DNA from: an uncultured Actinomycetes bacterium
GTDB taxonomy: Bacteria > Actinomycetota > CALGFH01
Reading direction: 5' to 3'
DNA length: 5,258 nucleotides
Assembly: GCA_937881255.1 (NCBI GenBank)
Contig: CALGFH010000382.1
Location: 1-5,258, forward strand
Shown: positions 1 to 5,258 of the stretch, piece by piece
Layout of the letters: every line of letters starts with the position of its first letter
How positions within the stretch are numbered: position 1 is the first letter of the stretch
Program-made: the position numbers and the translations under genes
Notes under the pieces: generated by a model
The model's input: only the letters and a program-made list of their open reading frames with translations
Databases searched by the model: none
Told to the model about the DNA's origin: nothing

Positions 1-7
1 CGGTCAT
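1..7 (-). CDS. 5' tip of a downstream gene (Met-Thr..., product unknown)
   Basis: Only seven bases of this putative gene lie in the window. On the minus strand an ATG at 7-5 overlaps the TGA of the LLM oxidoreductase (6-4) in the ATGA arrangement typical of coupled genes, and it is preceded by a purine-rich GGGGAGGAGG (minus strand, positions 21-12) at good spacing. The start is therefore inferred from the overlap and the ribosome site. Nothing can be said about the product beyond Met-Thr. If real, it is co-transcribed with the oxidoreductase. The purine run also encodes the Glu-Glu near the end of the oxidoreductase, so it could be coincidental. Confidence 0.4.
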
Positions 8-876
8 CTGGCCTCCTCCCCGACCGCGTCGGCCAGGCGGTCGACCTGGTCGAGGTCGGCGACGGTGGGGTCGAAGATCAGCTCGTCGACGCCCAGCTCC
101 TCGAAGGCGGCGGCCCGCTCCCGGACCGCCGCCGGGGTGCGGGGCGCGCCGCCGGCGATCCCCTCGGCCCAGTCGCCCAGGAAGCCGTAGTAGCTGCGCA
201 GGTTCCGCAGCGACTCCTCGGTGTGCTCCTCGCCCAGGGAGAAGTAGGACAGGGCGGCGACCCACGGCCGCCCGGTCCCGCCGGCCTCCTCGTAGGCGTT
301 CCTGAACCCCTGGATGGCGTCCCCGGCCAGCTCCGGCGGGGCGCCCCCGAGGGTGAAGCCGGCCTCCCAGCGGGCGGCCCGCGGCGCCGCCAGGTCCGCC
401 TGGCCGCCGATCAGCAGCGGGATGCGGCCCCGGGTGGTCGCCGGGCCCACCGGGAACGGGCTGCCGGCCACCGGCTCACCCGCCCAGGCCTGGTGCAGCA
501 GCTCCAGGTCGGCGTCGAAGCGCCGGCCCCGGTCGGCGAACGACCGGCCGGCGACCTGGTAGTCGTCGGCCCGGCCGCCCACCCCCAGCCCGAGGGTCAG
601 GCGGCCGCCCGAGAGCTGGTCGAGGCTGGCCGTCACCTTGGCCAGCTGCACCGGGTTGTAGGCCGGCCCGAGCAGGATGTTGGTGAGCAGGCCGATCCGG
701 TCGGTGACGGCCGCGGCCGCGGTCAGGGCGGTGAGCGAGTCGTAGCTCGGGTAGGCGATGCGGTCGATCGTGCCCAGCGACGAGAAGCCGCGCTCCTCGG
801 CGCGCCTGGCCCAGTCGAGCACCAGCCGCCCGGGGACGTCGAGGACGGGGTTGGGAAGGCCGATGCCGATGCGCAC
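4..876 (-). CDS. LLM-class flavin-dependent oxidoreductase (luciferase-like monooxygenase family)
   Basis: A 290-residue protein of the bacterial luciferase-like family (Pfam Bac_luciferase), cytosolic (beta/alpha)8-barrel enzymes that use reduced FMN or F420. Visible family signatures are the N-terminal strand VRIGIGLPNP (1-10), the ERGFSSLGTIDR helix/strand (28-39), TDRIGLLTNI followed by NPVQLAK (58-80), the hallmark LSGGRLTLGLGVGGR (88-102), RRFDADLELLHQAW (118-131) and IPLLIGG (152-158). The C-terminal GVDELIFDP (262-270) is the usual last barrel strand. I chose the GTG at 876-874 because an AGGAGG lies 8 bases upstream and the family core begins at once; an ATG at 918-916 has no ribosome site. 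Length is normal for the shorter F420-type members (about 280-350). The substrate cannot be told, and F420 versus FMN is undecided. It is divergent from the DUF2252 gene and its stop overlaps a possible next gene at the left edge. Confidence 0.9.
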   Translation of the reverse strand: MRIGIGLPNPVLDVPGRLVLDWARRAEERGFSSLGTIDRIAYPSYDSLTALTAAAAVTDRIGLLTNILLGPAYNPVQLAKVTASLDQLSGGRLTLGLGVGGRADDYQVAGRSFADRGRRFDADLELLHQAWAGEPVAGSPFPVGPATTRGRIPLLIGGQADLAAPRAARWEAGFTLGGAPPELAGDAIQGFRNAYEEAGGTGRPWVAALSYFSLGEEHTEESLRNLRSYYGFLGDWAEGIAGGAPRTPAAVRERAAAFEELGVDELIFDPTVADLDQVDRLADAVGEEAR

Positions 877-884
877 GCTGCGCT

Positions 885-891
885 CCTCCTC
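885..891 (-). promoter_or_regulatory. Ribosome binding site of the LLM oxidoreductase
   Basis: On the minus strand this reads GAGGAGG, with 8 bases between it and the GTG at 876-874. It decides the GTG start over the in-frame ATG at 918-916, whose upstream bases show no purine-rich run. Confidence 0.75.
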
Positions 892-944
892 GGGATCGCG
901 ATCGTCGTTCCCTGGCATCATGGCAGCCGGCGGACGGCCACGGC

Positions 945-950
945 GGGAGG
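945..950 (+). promoter_or_regulatory. Ribosome binding site of the DUF2252 gene
   Basis: GGGAGG, five bases before the ATG at 956. It supports that ATG over upstream in-frame codons, which run back into the divergent gene. Confidence 0.7.
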
Positions 951-955
951 TTGAC

Positions 956-2323
956 ATGACCAGCGTCCTGCGGACCTCGTTGCCGACCAATGAGGAGCGC
1001 TCGGCGGCCGGGCGGGCCCTGCGGGAGAAGGTCAGGCGGGGGGCGCTCGGGCGCTGGAAGCCGGCCCCGGACCGGCCCGACCCGCTCGACCTGATCGAGG
1101 AGGCCCACGAGGGCCGGCTCCAGCGGCTGGTCCCGGTGCGGGTCGGGCGGATGGTGGCCTCGCCGTACGCCTTCCTGCGCGGCTCGGCCGCGCTGATGGC
1201 CGAGGACTTCGCCCACCTGCCCCGGACCGGGGTCGAGCCGGTCATCTGCGGCGACGCCCACCTGGGCAACTTCGGCTTCTACGCCTCGCCCGAGCGGGAC
1301 CTGGTCTTCGACCTCAACGACTTCGACGAGGCCCACCCCGGGCCCTGGGAGTGGGACCTGTACCGGCTCACCACCAGCGTCTGGGTGGCCGGCCGCCAGA
1401 ACGGCCTGTCCGAGGACACCTGCGAGGACGCGGTCCTGCGCTGCGCCTCCGCCTACCGGCGCCAGCTCCGCCAGCTGGCCGGCCAGCCGCTGCTGACCCG
1501 CTCCTTCGACCGCCTGGACATCGACCGGATGCGGGCCGAGCTGGCCGACTGGTCGCTGCGGGGCGAGATCGAGCGGGCGGCCAAGCGGGCCCGGACCAGG
1601 ACCAGCGACCGGGCCCTGCCCAAGCTGACCCGCGAGCGCGGCGGGGCCCGCCACATCGTCGACCAGCCGCCGCTGGTCACCCACGTGTCCGACCGCGAGA
1701 CCGACCGGCTGATCGAGGGCCTCGAGTCCTACCTGGAGACCCTGCCCCCCCACTGGCGCCGGCTGCTCGGCTACTACGTGGTCGTCGACCTGGCCCACAA
1801 GGTCGTCGGGGTGGGCAGCGTCGGCCTGCGCGCCTTCGTGGCCCTGCTCCAGGGCAACGACCCCAGCGACGTCGTCTTCCTCCAGCTCAAGCAGGCCAGG
1901 CGGTCGTGCGTGGCCCGGTTCGTGCACGGCGACACGGCCTGGCACGCCCACCAGGGCCAGCGGGTGGTGGAGTACCAGCAGACCCTGCAGACGGTCAGCG
2001 ACCCGCTGCTCGGCTGGACGACCGTGGGCGAGCGCGACTACTACGTGCGCCAGTTCCGCGACATGAAGGGCGCCATCACCGTCGACGGCATGGACGGGTC
2101 GGCCCTGATGGACTACTCCCGGGTCTGCGGCACCCTGCTGGCCAAGGGCCACGCCCGCTCCACCGGGGCCACCCTCCTGTCCGGCTACCTCGGCAAGGGC
2201 GACAGCGCCGACCGGGCCTTCGCCAAGTTCGCCAGGGCCTACGCCGACCAGACCGAGGCCGACCACGACGCCCTGCGCAAGGCCGTCGCCGCCGGCCGGC
2301 TCCCGGCCGAGGCCGGGATCTGA
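956..2323 (+). CDS. DUF2252 family protein (kinase/aminoglycoside-phosphotransferase-like motifs)
   Basis: A 455-residue soluble protein with no signal peptide or membrane segment, assigned to DUF2252 by FLRG (73-76), CGDAHLGNFGFY (98-109), VFDLNDFDEA (117-126), GPWEWDLYRL (129-138), VVGVGSVGLR (283-292), FLQLKQAR (308-315) and GQRVVEYQQTLQ (334-345). Its length is usual for the family, whose function is not established as far as I know. GDAHLGN, then DFDEA, then WDLYRL closely mimic the catalytic loop, metal-binding Asp and following helix of APH/choline-kinase folds. GVGSVG and the Lys in FLQLK resemble a glycine-rich loop and ATP-anchoring Lys, but lie after the catalytic motifs, which suggests a permuted kinase-like fold (inference). 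The ATG at 956 has a GGGAGG site. It is the first gene of a tight run with ltrA (2-bp gap) and aac(2'). Family confidence is high; biochemical activity is unknown. Confidence 0.88.
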   Translation: MTSVLRTSLPTNEERSAAGRALREKVRRGALGRWKPAPDRPDPLDLIEEAHEGRLQRLVPVRVGRMVASPYAFLRGSAALMAEDFAHLPRTGVEPVICGDAHLGNFGFYASPERDLVFDLNDFDEAHPGPWEWDLYRLTTSVWVAGRQNGLSEDTCEDAVLRCASAYRRQLRQLAGQPLLTRSFDRLDIDRMRAELADWSLRGEIERAAKRARTRTSDRALPKLTRERGGARHIVDQPPLVTHVSDRETDRLIEGLESYLETLPPHWRRLLGYYVVVDLAHKVVGVGSVGLRAFVALLQGNDPSDVVFLQLKQARRSCVARFVHGDTAWHAHQGQRVVEYQQTLQTVSDPLLGWTTVGERDYYVRQFRDMKGAITVDGMDGSALMDYSRVCGTLLAKGHARSTGATLLSGYLGKGDSADRAFAKFARAYADQTEADHDALRKAVAAGRLPAEAGI

Positions 2324-2325
2324 GG

Positions 2326-3441
2326 GTGGCCCAGCCGCCCGGGCAGGCCGAGCGGGTCGAGCGCGTCTCCACCCTCGAGCTGTTCTTCGACCTGGTCTTC
2401 GTCTTCACCATCACCCAGCTGACCGGGGTCATCAGCGACGACCCGACCGCAAGGGGCCTGCTGCGGGTGGTGCTGATGCTGGGCGTGATCTTCTACATGT
2501 ACGGCGGCTACGCCTGGCTGACCAACGCCGTGGCCGCCGACCGGGCGGCCCGGCGGCTGCTGCTGCTCGGCGGCATGGCCGGGTTCCTGGTCCTGGCCCT
2601 GGCCGTCCCCAGCGCCTTCTCCGAGGGCGACGTCGCCTTCGGGGTCGCCTACCTGGTGGTGGTGGGCATCCACGCCGGGCTCTACTCCCGCGCCACCGAG
2701 ACCTCCACCATCCGGGCGGTCGTCCGCCTGGCCCCGTTCAACCTGGCCTCGGCCGTGCTCGTCCTGGCCGCCGTGGTCGTCGAGGGCACCGCCGCCTACC
2801 TGCTCTGGGCGGCCGCCTTCGCGGTCGAGTGGTTCACCCCCCGCCTGGCCGGCACCGGCGGCTTCCGGATCGCCCCGGCCCACTTCGTCGAGCGCCACGG
2901 CCTGGTCGTGATCGTCGCCCTGGGCGAGTCGATCGTGGCCATCGGCATCGGCGCCGCCGGCCTCCCCGTCGACCTGGCCCTGGCCAGCGTGGCCGTGCTC
3001 GGCCTGCTGCTCGCGGCCTGCCTGTGGTGGGCCTACTTCGGCGGCGACGACATCCGCGCCGAGCGGGCCCTGGCCGCCGTCCCCGACGACCGCCGCGGCT
3101 GGGTCGCAATCCAGGCCTTCGGCTACTGGCACCTGCTCATGCTCCTCGGCATCATCACCCTGGCCGCCGGCCTCAAGGACACCATCGGCCACGCCTTCGA
3201 CCCCCTCGACCTCCCCCACGCCCTCCTCCTGTCCGGCGGCACCGCTCTCTTCCTGGTCGCCGACGCCCTCTTCCGCCACACCCTCCACCTCGGCCCCACC
3301 CGCCTCCGCCTCACCGCCGCCGCCCTCGCCCTGGCCACCATCCCCCTCGGCCTCACCACCTCCGCCCTGACCCAGCTGGCGGCGCTGGTCCTGGTCGTCG
3401 CGGGCTCGCTGCTGTTCGAGACGAGAGCGGCACGGGCATGA
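2326..3441 (+). CDS. Low temperature requirement protein A (LtrA) family membrane protein
   Basis: A 371-residue integral membrane protein of the LtrA family, named after a Listeria gene needed for growth in the cold; it is unrelated to the group II intron protein of the same name. The family opening STLELFFDLVFVFTITQL is at residues 15-32, and the second hallmark, HFVERHGLVVIVALGESI, at 186-203. Hydrophobic stretches suggest about ten to twelve membrane helices, roughly at 18-35, 45-65, 76-95, 103-120, 133-152, 154-170, 192-212, 215-236, 263-282, 298-316, 325-343 and 345-363. Length matches the family (about 370-400). The GTG at 2326 is the only usual start upstream of the conserved ELFFDLVF; the next Met (residue 51) would remove it. 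The ribosome site is weak, and the gene begins 2 bases after the DUF2252 stop, so coupling is likely. The molecular function of LtrA proteins is not known. Glycine codons are almost all GGC, in contrast to the next gene. Confidence 0.9.
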   Translation: MAQPPGQAERVERVSTLELFFDLVFVFTITQLTGVISDDPTARGLLRVVLMLGVIFYMYGGYAWLTNAVAADRAARRLLLLGGMAGFLVLALAVPSAFSEGDVAFGVAYLVVVGIHAGLYSRATETSTIRAVVRLAPFNLASAVLVLAAVVVEGTAAYLLWAAAFAVEWFTPRLAGTGGFRIAPAHFVERHGLVVIVALGESIVAIGIGAAGLPVDLALASVAVLGLLLAACLWWAYFGGDDIRAERALAAVPDDRRGWVAIQAFGYWHLLMLLGIITLAAGLKDTIGHAFDPLDLPHALLLSGGTALFLVADALFRHTLHLGPTRLRLTAAALALATIPLGLTTSALTQLAALVLVVAGSLLFETRAARA

Positions 3442-3977
3442 CCCGGCTGCGGACCATCGGCACGGCCGAGCTGCGCGAGCAGGAGCTGGAAGCGGTGCGG
3501 CGGATGGTGGTCGGGGCCTTCGGGGGGCGGTTCGACGAGCACGACTGGGAGCACGCGCTGGGAGGGGTGCACGTCATGGCCGTCGAGGACGGCGAGGTGG
3601 TGGCCCACGGGGCGGTGGTGCCGCGGGTGCTGGTGGCCGGGGGGCGGGAGCTGCGGACGGGGTATGTGGAGGGGGTGGCGACCCGGGGGGACCGGCAGGG
3701 ACGGGGGCTGGCCACGCTGGTGATGGCGGAGGCTGGGCGGGTCATCGGGCGGGGGTACGAGCTGGGGGCGCTGGCCGACGGGACCGGGATCCCCGGGTTC
3801 TACCAGCGGCTGGGGTGGGAGATCTGGCAGGGGCCGACGTTCGTGGCCGGGCCGGGCGGGCCGGAGCGGACCGCCGAGGAGGACGGGAGCGTGCTGGTGC
3901 TGCGGACGGCGGCCAGCGGCGAGCTCGACCTGGCCGGCTCGCTCATCTGCGACTGGCGGGCGGGCGACGTGTGGTGA
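3438..3977 (+). CDS. aac(2'): Aminoglycoside 2'-N-acetyltransferase, AAC(2')-I family (GNAT fold)
   Basis: A 179-residue GNAT enzyme that closely resembles the chromosomal AAC(2')-I enzymes of mycobacteria, which transfer acetyl from acetyl-CoA to the 2'-amino group of gentamicin-, tobramycin- and kanamycin B-type drugs. Family signatures in order are RRMVVGAFGGRF (21-32), DWEHALGG (36-43), GYVEGVATR (75-83), the acetyl-CoA pyrophosphate loop QGRGLA (87-92), ELGAL (108-112), Tyr122 in FYQRLGW, GPT (132-134) and the diagnostic C-terminus CDWRAGDVW (171-179). From memory, the M. tuberculosis enzyme is 181 residues and ends with the same nine residues. By a remembered alignment, Asp36, Glu78, Gly79, Asp177 and Trp179 are kept, but two pocket positions differ (Arg31, Ala113). 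Start ATG 3438 overlaps the ltrA stop (ATGA) and has no clear ribosome site, so translation is probably coupled. Glycine is mostly GGG, unlike ltrA. Drug resistance or a cell-wall acetylation role is untested here. Confidence 0.9.
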   Translation: MTRLRTIGTAELREQELEAVRRMVVGAFGGRFDEHDWEHALGGVHVMAVEDGEVVAHGAVVPRVLVAGGRELRTGYVEGVATRGDRQGRGLATLVMAEAGRVIGRGYELGALADGTGIPGFYQRLGWEIWQGPTFVAGPGGPERTAEEDGSVLVLRTAASGELDLAGSLICDWRAGDVW

Positions 3978-4046
3978 CGGGATGGCGTAGCGTCACGCTG
4001 TCCGGTGAGGAAGCGGACGAATGAGCAGAGCCGTGGAGGGCCGAGC
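3978..4046 (+). promoter_or_regulatory. Spacer upstream of lutA with a possible promoter/operator
   Basis: A 69-bp gap between aac(2') and lutA, enough for a separate promoter. TAGCGT at 3988-3993 fits the loose actinobacterial -10 pattern TANNNT, but I see no matching -35. It overlaps a perfect inverted repeat AGCGT-C-ACGCT (3989-3999), placed where a lactate-responsive repressor could bind. No hairpin followed by T residues is seen, so nothing suggests a terminator after aac(2'). The assignment is weak and read-through from the upstream genes remains possible. Confidence 0.3.
4035..4040 (+). promoter_or_regulatory. Ribosome binding site of lutA
   Basis: GGAGGG with 6 bases before the GTG at 4047. 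It decides that start over an in-frame GTG at 4005, which would add 14 residues (charged and unlike the family) and has no good ribosome site. Confidence 0.75.
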
Positions 4047-4802
4047 GTGCGTGTCGCCTTGTTCGTGACCTGTCTGGTGGACGGGCTGTTCCCGGACGTC
4101 GGCAAGGCGACGGTCGGGCTGCTGGAGCGGCTCGGCTGCACCGTCGAGGTGCCGCGGGCCCAGACCTGCTGCGGGCAGATGCACATCAACACCGGCTACC
4201 TCAGGGAGGCGGTGCCGCTGGTGCGCCGGCACGCCGCCGCCTTCGCCGGCTACGACGCGGTGGTGGCTCCCAGCGGGTCGTGCGCCGGGTCGGTCCGCCA
4301 CCAGCACGCCTGGCTGGCCGCCGAGGCCGGCGACCCCGGGCTGGCGGCGGCCGCCGGCGAGGTGGCCTCGCGCACCTTCGAGCTGTCGGAGTTCCTGGTC
4401 GACGTGCTCGGGGTCACCGACGTCGGCGCCTACTACCCGCACCGGGTGACCTACCATCCCACCTGCCACAGCCTGCGGGTGCTGCGGGTCGGGGACCGGC
4501 CGCTGCGGCTGCTGCGCGAGGTCGGCGGGATCGACCTGGTCGAGCTGCCCCAGGCCGAGGCCTGCTGCGGCTTCGGGGGGACGTTCGCGGTCAAGAACCC
4601 GGACACCTCGGCGGCCATGCTGGCCGACAAGATGCACAACGTGCTCTCGACCCGGGCCGAGGTCTGCTCGGCCTCGGACAGCTCGTGCCTGCTCCACATC
4701 GGCGGCGGGCTGTCGCGGCTGCGGACCGGGGTGCGCACCGTCCACCTGGCCGAGATCCTGGCCTCGACCCGGGCCGAGCAGCCGGAGGTGCCGCCCCGAT
4801 GA
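4047..4802 (+). CDS. lutA: LutA (YkgE-type) iron-sulfur subunit of the L-lactate oxidation complex
   Basis: A 251-residue cytosolic protein of the LutA/YkgE family, one subunit of LutABC, which oxidizes L-lactate to pyruvate. It has two cysteine-rich CCG domains (as in heterodisulfide reductase and glycolate oxidase subunits). The first has CCGQMHINTGY (41-51) and APSGSCAGSVR (74-84). The second has YHPTCHSLR (136-144), CCGFGGTFAV (173-182) and CSASDSSCLLHIGGGLSR (207-224). These paired cysteines are the expected ligands for iron-sulfur clusters. The N-terminal VALFVTCLVDGLFPDVG (3-19) is also typical. The length is close to the usual 240 or so. The GTG start at 4047 is set by a GGAGGG site six bases upstream and leaves no extra N-terminal tail. 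The stop overlaps the lutB ATG, so the pair is translationally coupled. YkgE homologues of other succinate or glycolate systems are a minor alternative; the adjacent lutB argues for lactate. Confidence 0.93.
   Translation: MRVALFVTCLVDGLFPDVGKATVGLLERLGCTVEVPRAQTCCGQMHINTGYLREAVPLVRRHAAAFAGYDAVVAPSGSCAGSVRHQHAWLAAEAGDPGLAAAAGEVASRTFELSEFLVDVLGVTDVGAYYPHRVTYHPTCHSLRVLRVGDRPLRLLREVGGIDLVELPQAEACCGFGGTFAVKNPDTSAAMLADKMHNVLSTRAEVCSASDSSCLLHIGGGLSRLRTGVRTVHLAEILASTRAEQPEVPPR
4784..4790 (+). promoter_or_regulatory. Ribosome binding site of lutB within the 3' end of lutA
   Basis: GGAGGTG with eight bases before the ATG at 4799. It supports that ATG over the in-frame Met codon seven residues later, and lies inside the last lutA codons, which fits coupled translation. 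Confidence 0.75.
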
Positions 4803-5258
4803 CCCAAGTCTTCCTGGGGATGCCGACGGCCCCGCCTGGGGTGGGGCACCTGCGCGGGGGCAAGCCGTTCCCGGAGGCGGCCCGGTCCGCCCTCGGCGAC
4901 GCCCAGCTGCGGCGCAACCTGGCCAAGGCCACCGGGACCATCAGGGCCAAGCGGGCCGCGGTGGTGGAGGAGGTGCCCGACTGGGCCGAGCTGCGGGCCG
5001 CCGGCGCGGCCATCAAGGACCAGGTCCTGGCCGGCCTGGACGGCTACCTGGTCCAGCTGGAGGAGCAGGTCAGCGCCCGCGGCGGGGTCGTCCACTGGGC
5101 TCGGGACGCCAATGAGGCCAACCGGATCGTCACCGACCTGGTCAGGGCGGCCGGCGCCGACGAGGTGGTCAAGGTCAAGTCGATGGCCACCCAGGAGATC
5201 GGGCTCAACGAGGCCCTGGCCGAGGCCGGGATCGCCGCCTGGGAGACCGACCTGGCCG
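4799..5258 (+). CDS. lutB: LutB (YkgF-type) iron-sulfur subunit of the L-lactate oxidation complex, N-terminal part
   Basis: The gene runs off the right edge; 153 codons are visible of a protein that is usually about 470 residues. The N-terminal half is highly typical of LutB/YkgF: KPFPEAARSALGDAQLRRNL (22-41), TIRAKRAAVVEEVPDWAELR (47-66), AAIKDQVL (70-77), then ARGGVVHWARDANEANRIV (93-111) and the LUD-domain signature VVKVKSMATQEIGLNEAL (123-140). The ferredoxin-like Cys motifs that bind two [4Fe-4S] clusters lie in the C-terminal part, outside the window, so their integrity cannot be judged. The ATG at 4799 overlaps the lutA TGA and has a GGAGGTG site. A Met at residue 8 is a possible but less likely start. 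lutC would be expected next. Confidence 0.93.
   Translation, partial: MTQVFLGMPTAPPGVGHLRGGKPFPEAARSALGDAQLRRNLAKATGTIRAKRAAVVEEVPDWAELRAAGAAIKDQVLAGLDGYLVQLEEQVSARGGVVHWARDANEANRIVTDLVRAAGADEVVKVKSMATQEIGLNEALAEAGIAAWETDLA

Larger units (their letters stand above)
877..955. promoter_or_regulatory. Divergent intergenic region between the LLM oxidoreductase and DUF2252 genes
   Basis: A 79-bp spacer between two divergent genes, expected to carry a promoter in each direction. I could not find a convincing -10 (TANNNT) on either strand, so the promoters are unlocated and could overlap the coding starts. It contains a perfect 10-bp palindrome GATCGCGATC (894-903) and a direct repeat TGGCA at 913-917 and 921-925. 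Either could be an operator half-site, but short palindromes of this kind are common in GC-rich DNA. Confidence 0.35.

Noticed and set aside
877..1269. N-terminal extension of the minus-strand oxidoreductase
   Set aside because: It would run across the divergent DUF2252 start and is Arg/Ser-rich without motifs. The GTG at 876 has a good ribosome site and is directly followed by the family core.
476..2266. Very long open frame on the minus strand across the DUF2252 gene and part of the oxidoreductase
   Set aside because: It is a shadow frame of GC-rich codons: its product is low-complexity (Gly, Ala, Val, Pro, Gln, Arg, His) with no family motif, while the overlapping frames carry clear conserved proteins.
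1351..2325. In-frame upstream extension of ltrA (325 more residues)
   Set aside because: The extension is Pro/Arg/Gly-rich and lies out of frame over the DUF2252 coding region. The LtrA family begins at the GTG at 2326.
2239..3288. Long minus-strand open frame opposite ltrA
   Set aside because: The product is a low-complexity Gly/Gln/Asp/Glu/Val string, an antisense shadow of the membrane protein.
3180..3370. C-rich run resembling a simple repeat
   Set aside because: It is the 3' part of ltrA with strong CTC/GCC/CCC codon choice. The encoded membrane helices are intact and no repeated unit is present.
4021..4068. A 15-codon frame (MSRAVEGRACVSPCS) overlapping the lutA start, possible leader peptide with two Cys codons
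   Set aside because: Only two separated Cys codons, no attenuator hairpin, and an overlap with the lutA start make a regulatory role unsupported; short frames like this are expected by chance.
3993..4745. Minus-strand open frame opposite lutA
   Set aside because: It has no recognizable motif and the opposite strand has the complete two-domain cysteine pattern of LutA.

Overview
The window is very GC-rich, with G or C at almost every third codon position, GTG starts and strong GGAGG-type ribosome sites. Together with the gene families present, this points to a chromosomal segment of a high-GC bacterium, most likely an actinomycete or a deep uncultured Actinomycetota relative. The phylum call is inference. 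I see no tRNA, rRNA, CRISPR array, insertion sequence or phage gene. Coding density is about 97%.

Layout. On the minus strand, a luciferase-like (LLM) flavin-dependent oxidoreductase (876 to 4) reads out of the left edge. Its stop overlaps what looks like the ATG of a further gene. A 79-bp divergent spacer follows. On the plus strand come a DUF2252 protein (956-2323), an LtrA-family membrane protein (2326-3441) and an aminoglycoside 2'-N-acetyltransferase, AAC(2')-I family (3438-3977). These three are packed with a 2-bp gap and a 4-bp overlap and are probably one transcript. After a 69-bp spacer comes the start of a lactate-utilization operon: lutA (4047-4802) and the first 153 codons of lutB (4799 to the right edge), also joined by an ATGA overlap.

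How they may work together. LutA and LutB are two subunits of the LutABC iron-sulfur L-lactate oxidizing system; lutC would be expected beyond the right edge. DUF2252, LtrA and AAC(2') have no established joint pathway. DUF2252 carries phosphotransferase-like motifs in a permuted order, LtrA is a multi-pass membrane protein, and AAC(2')-I enzymes acetylate aminoglycosides and have been linked to cell-wall acetylation. The most notable points are the divergent AAC(2') homologue with its intact family C-terminus, the permuted kinase-like motif order in DUF2252, and an abrupt change of synonymous codon choice exactly at the ltrA/aac(2') overlap.
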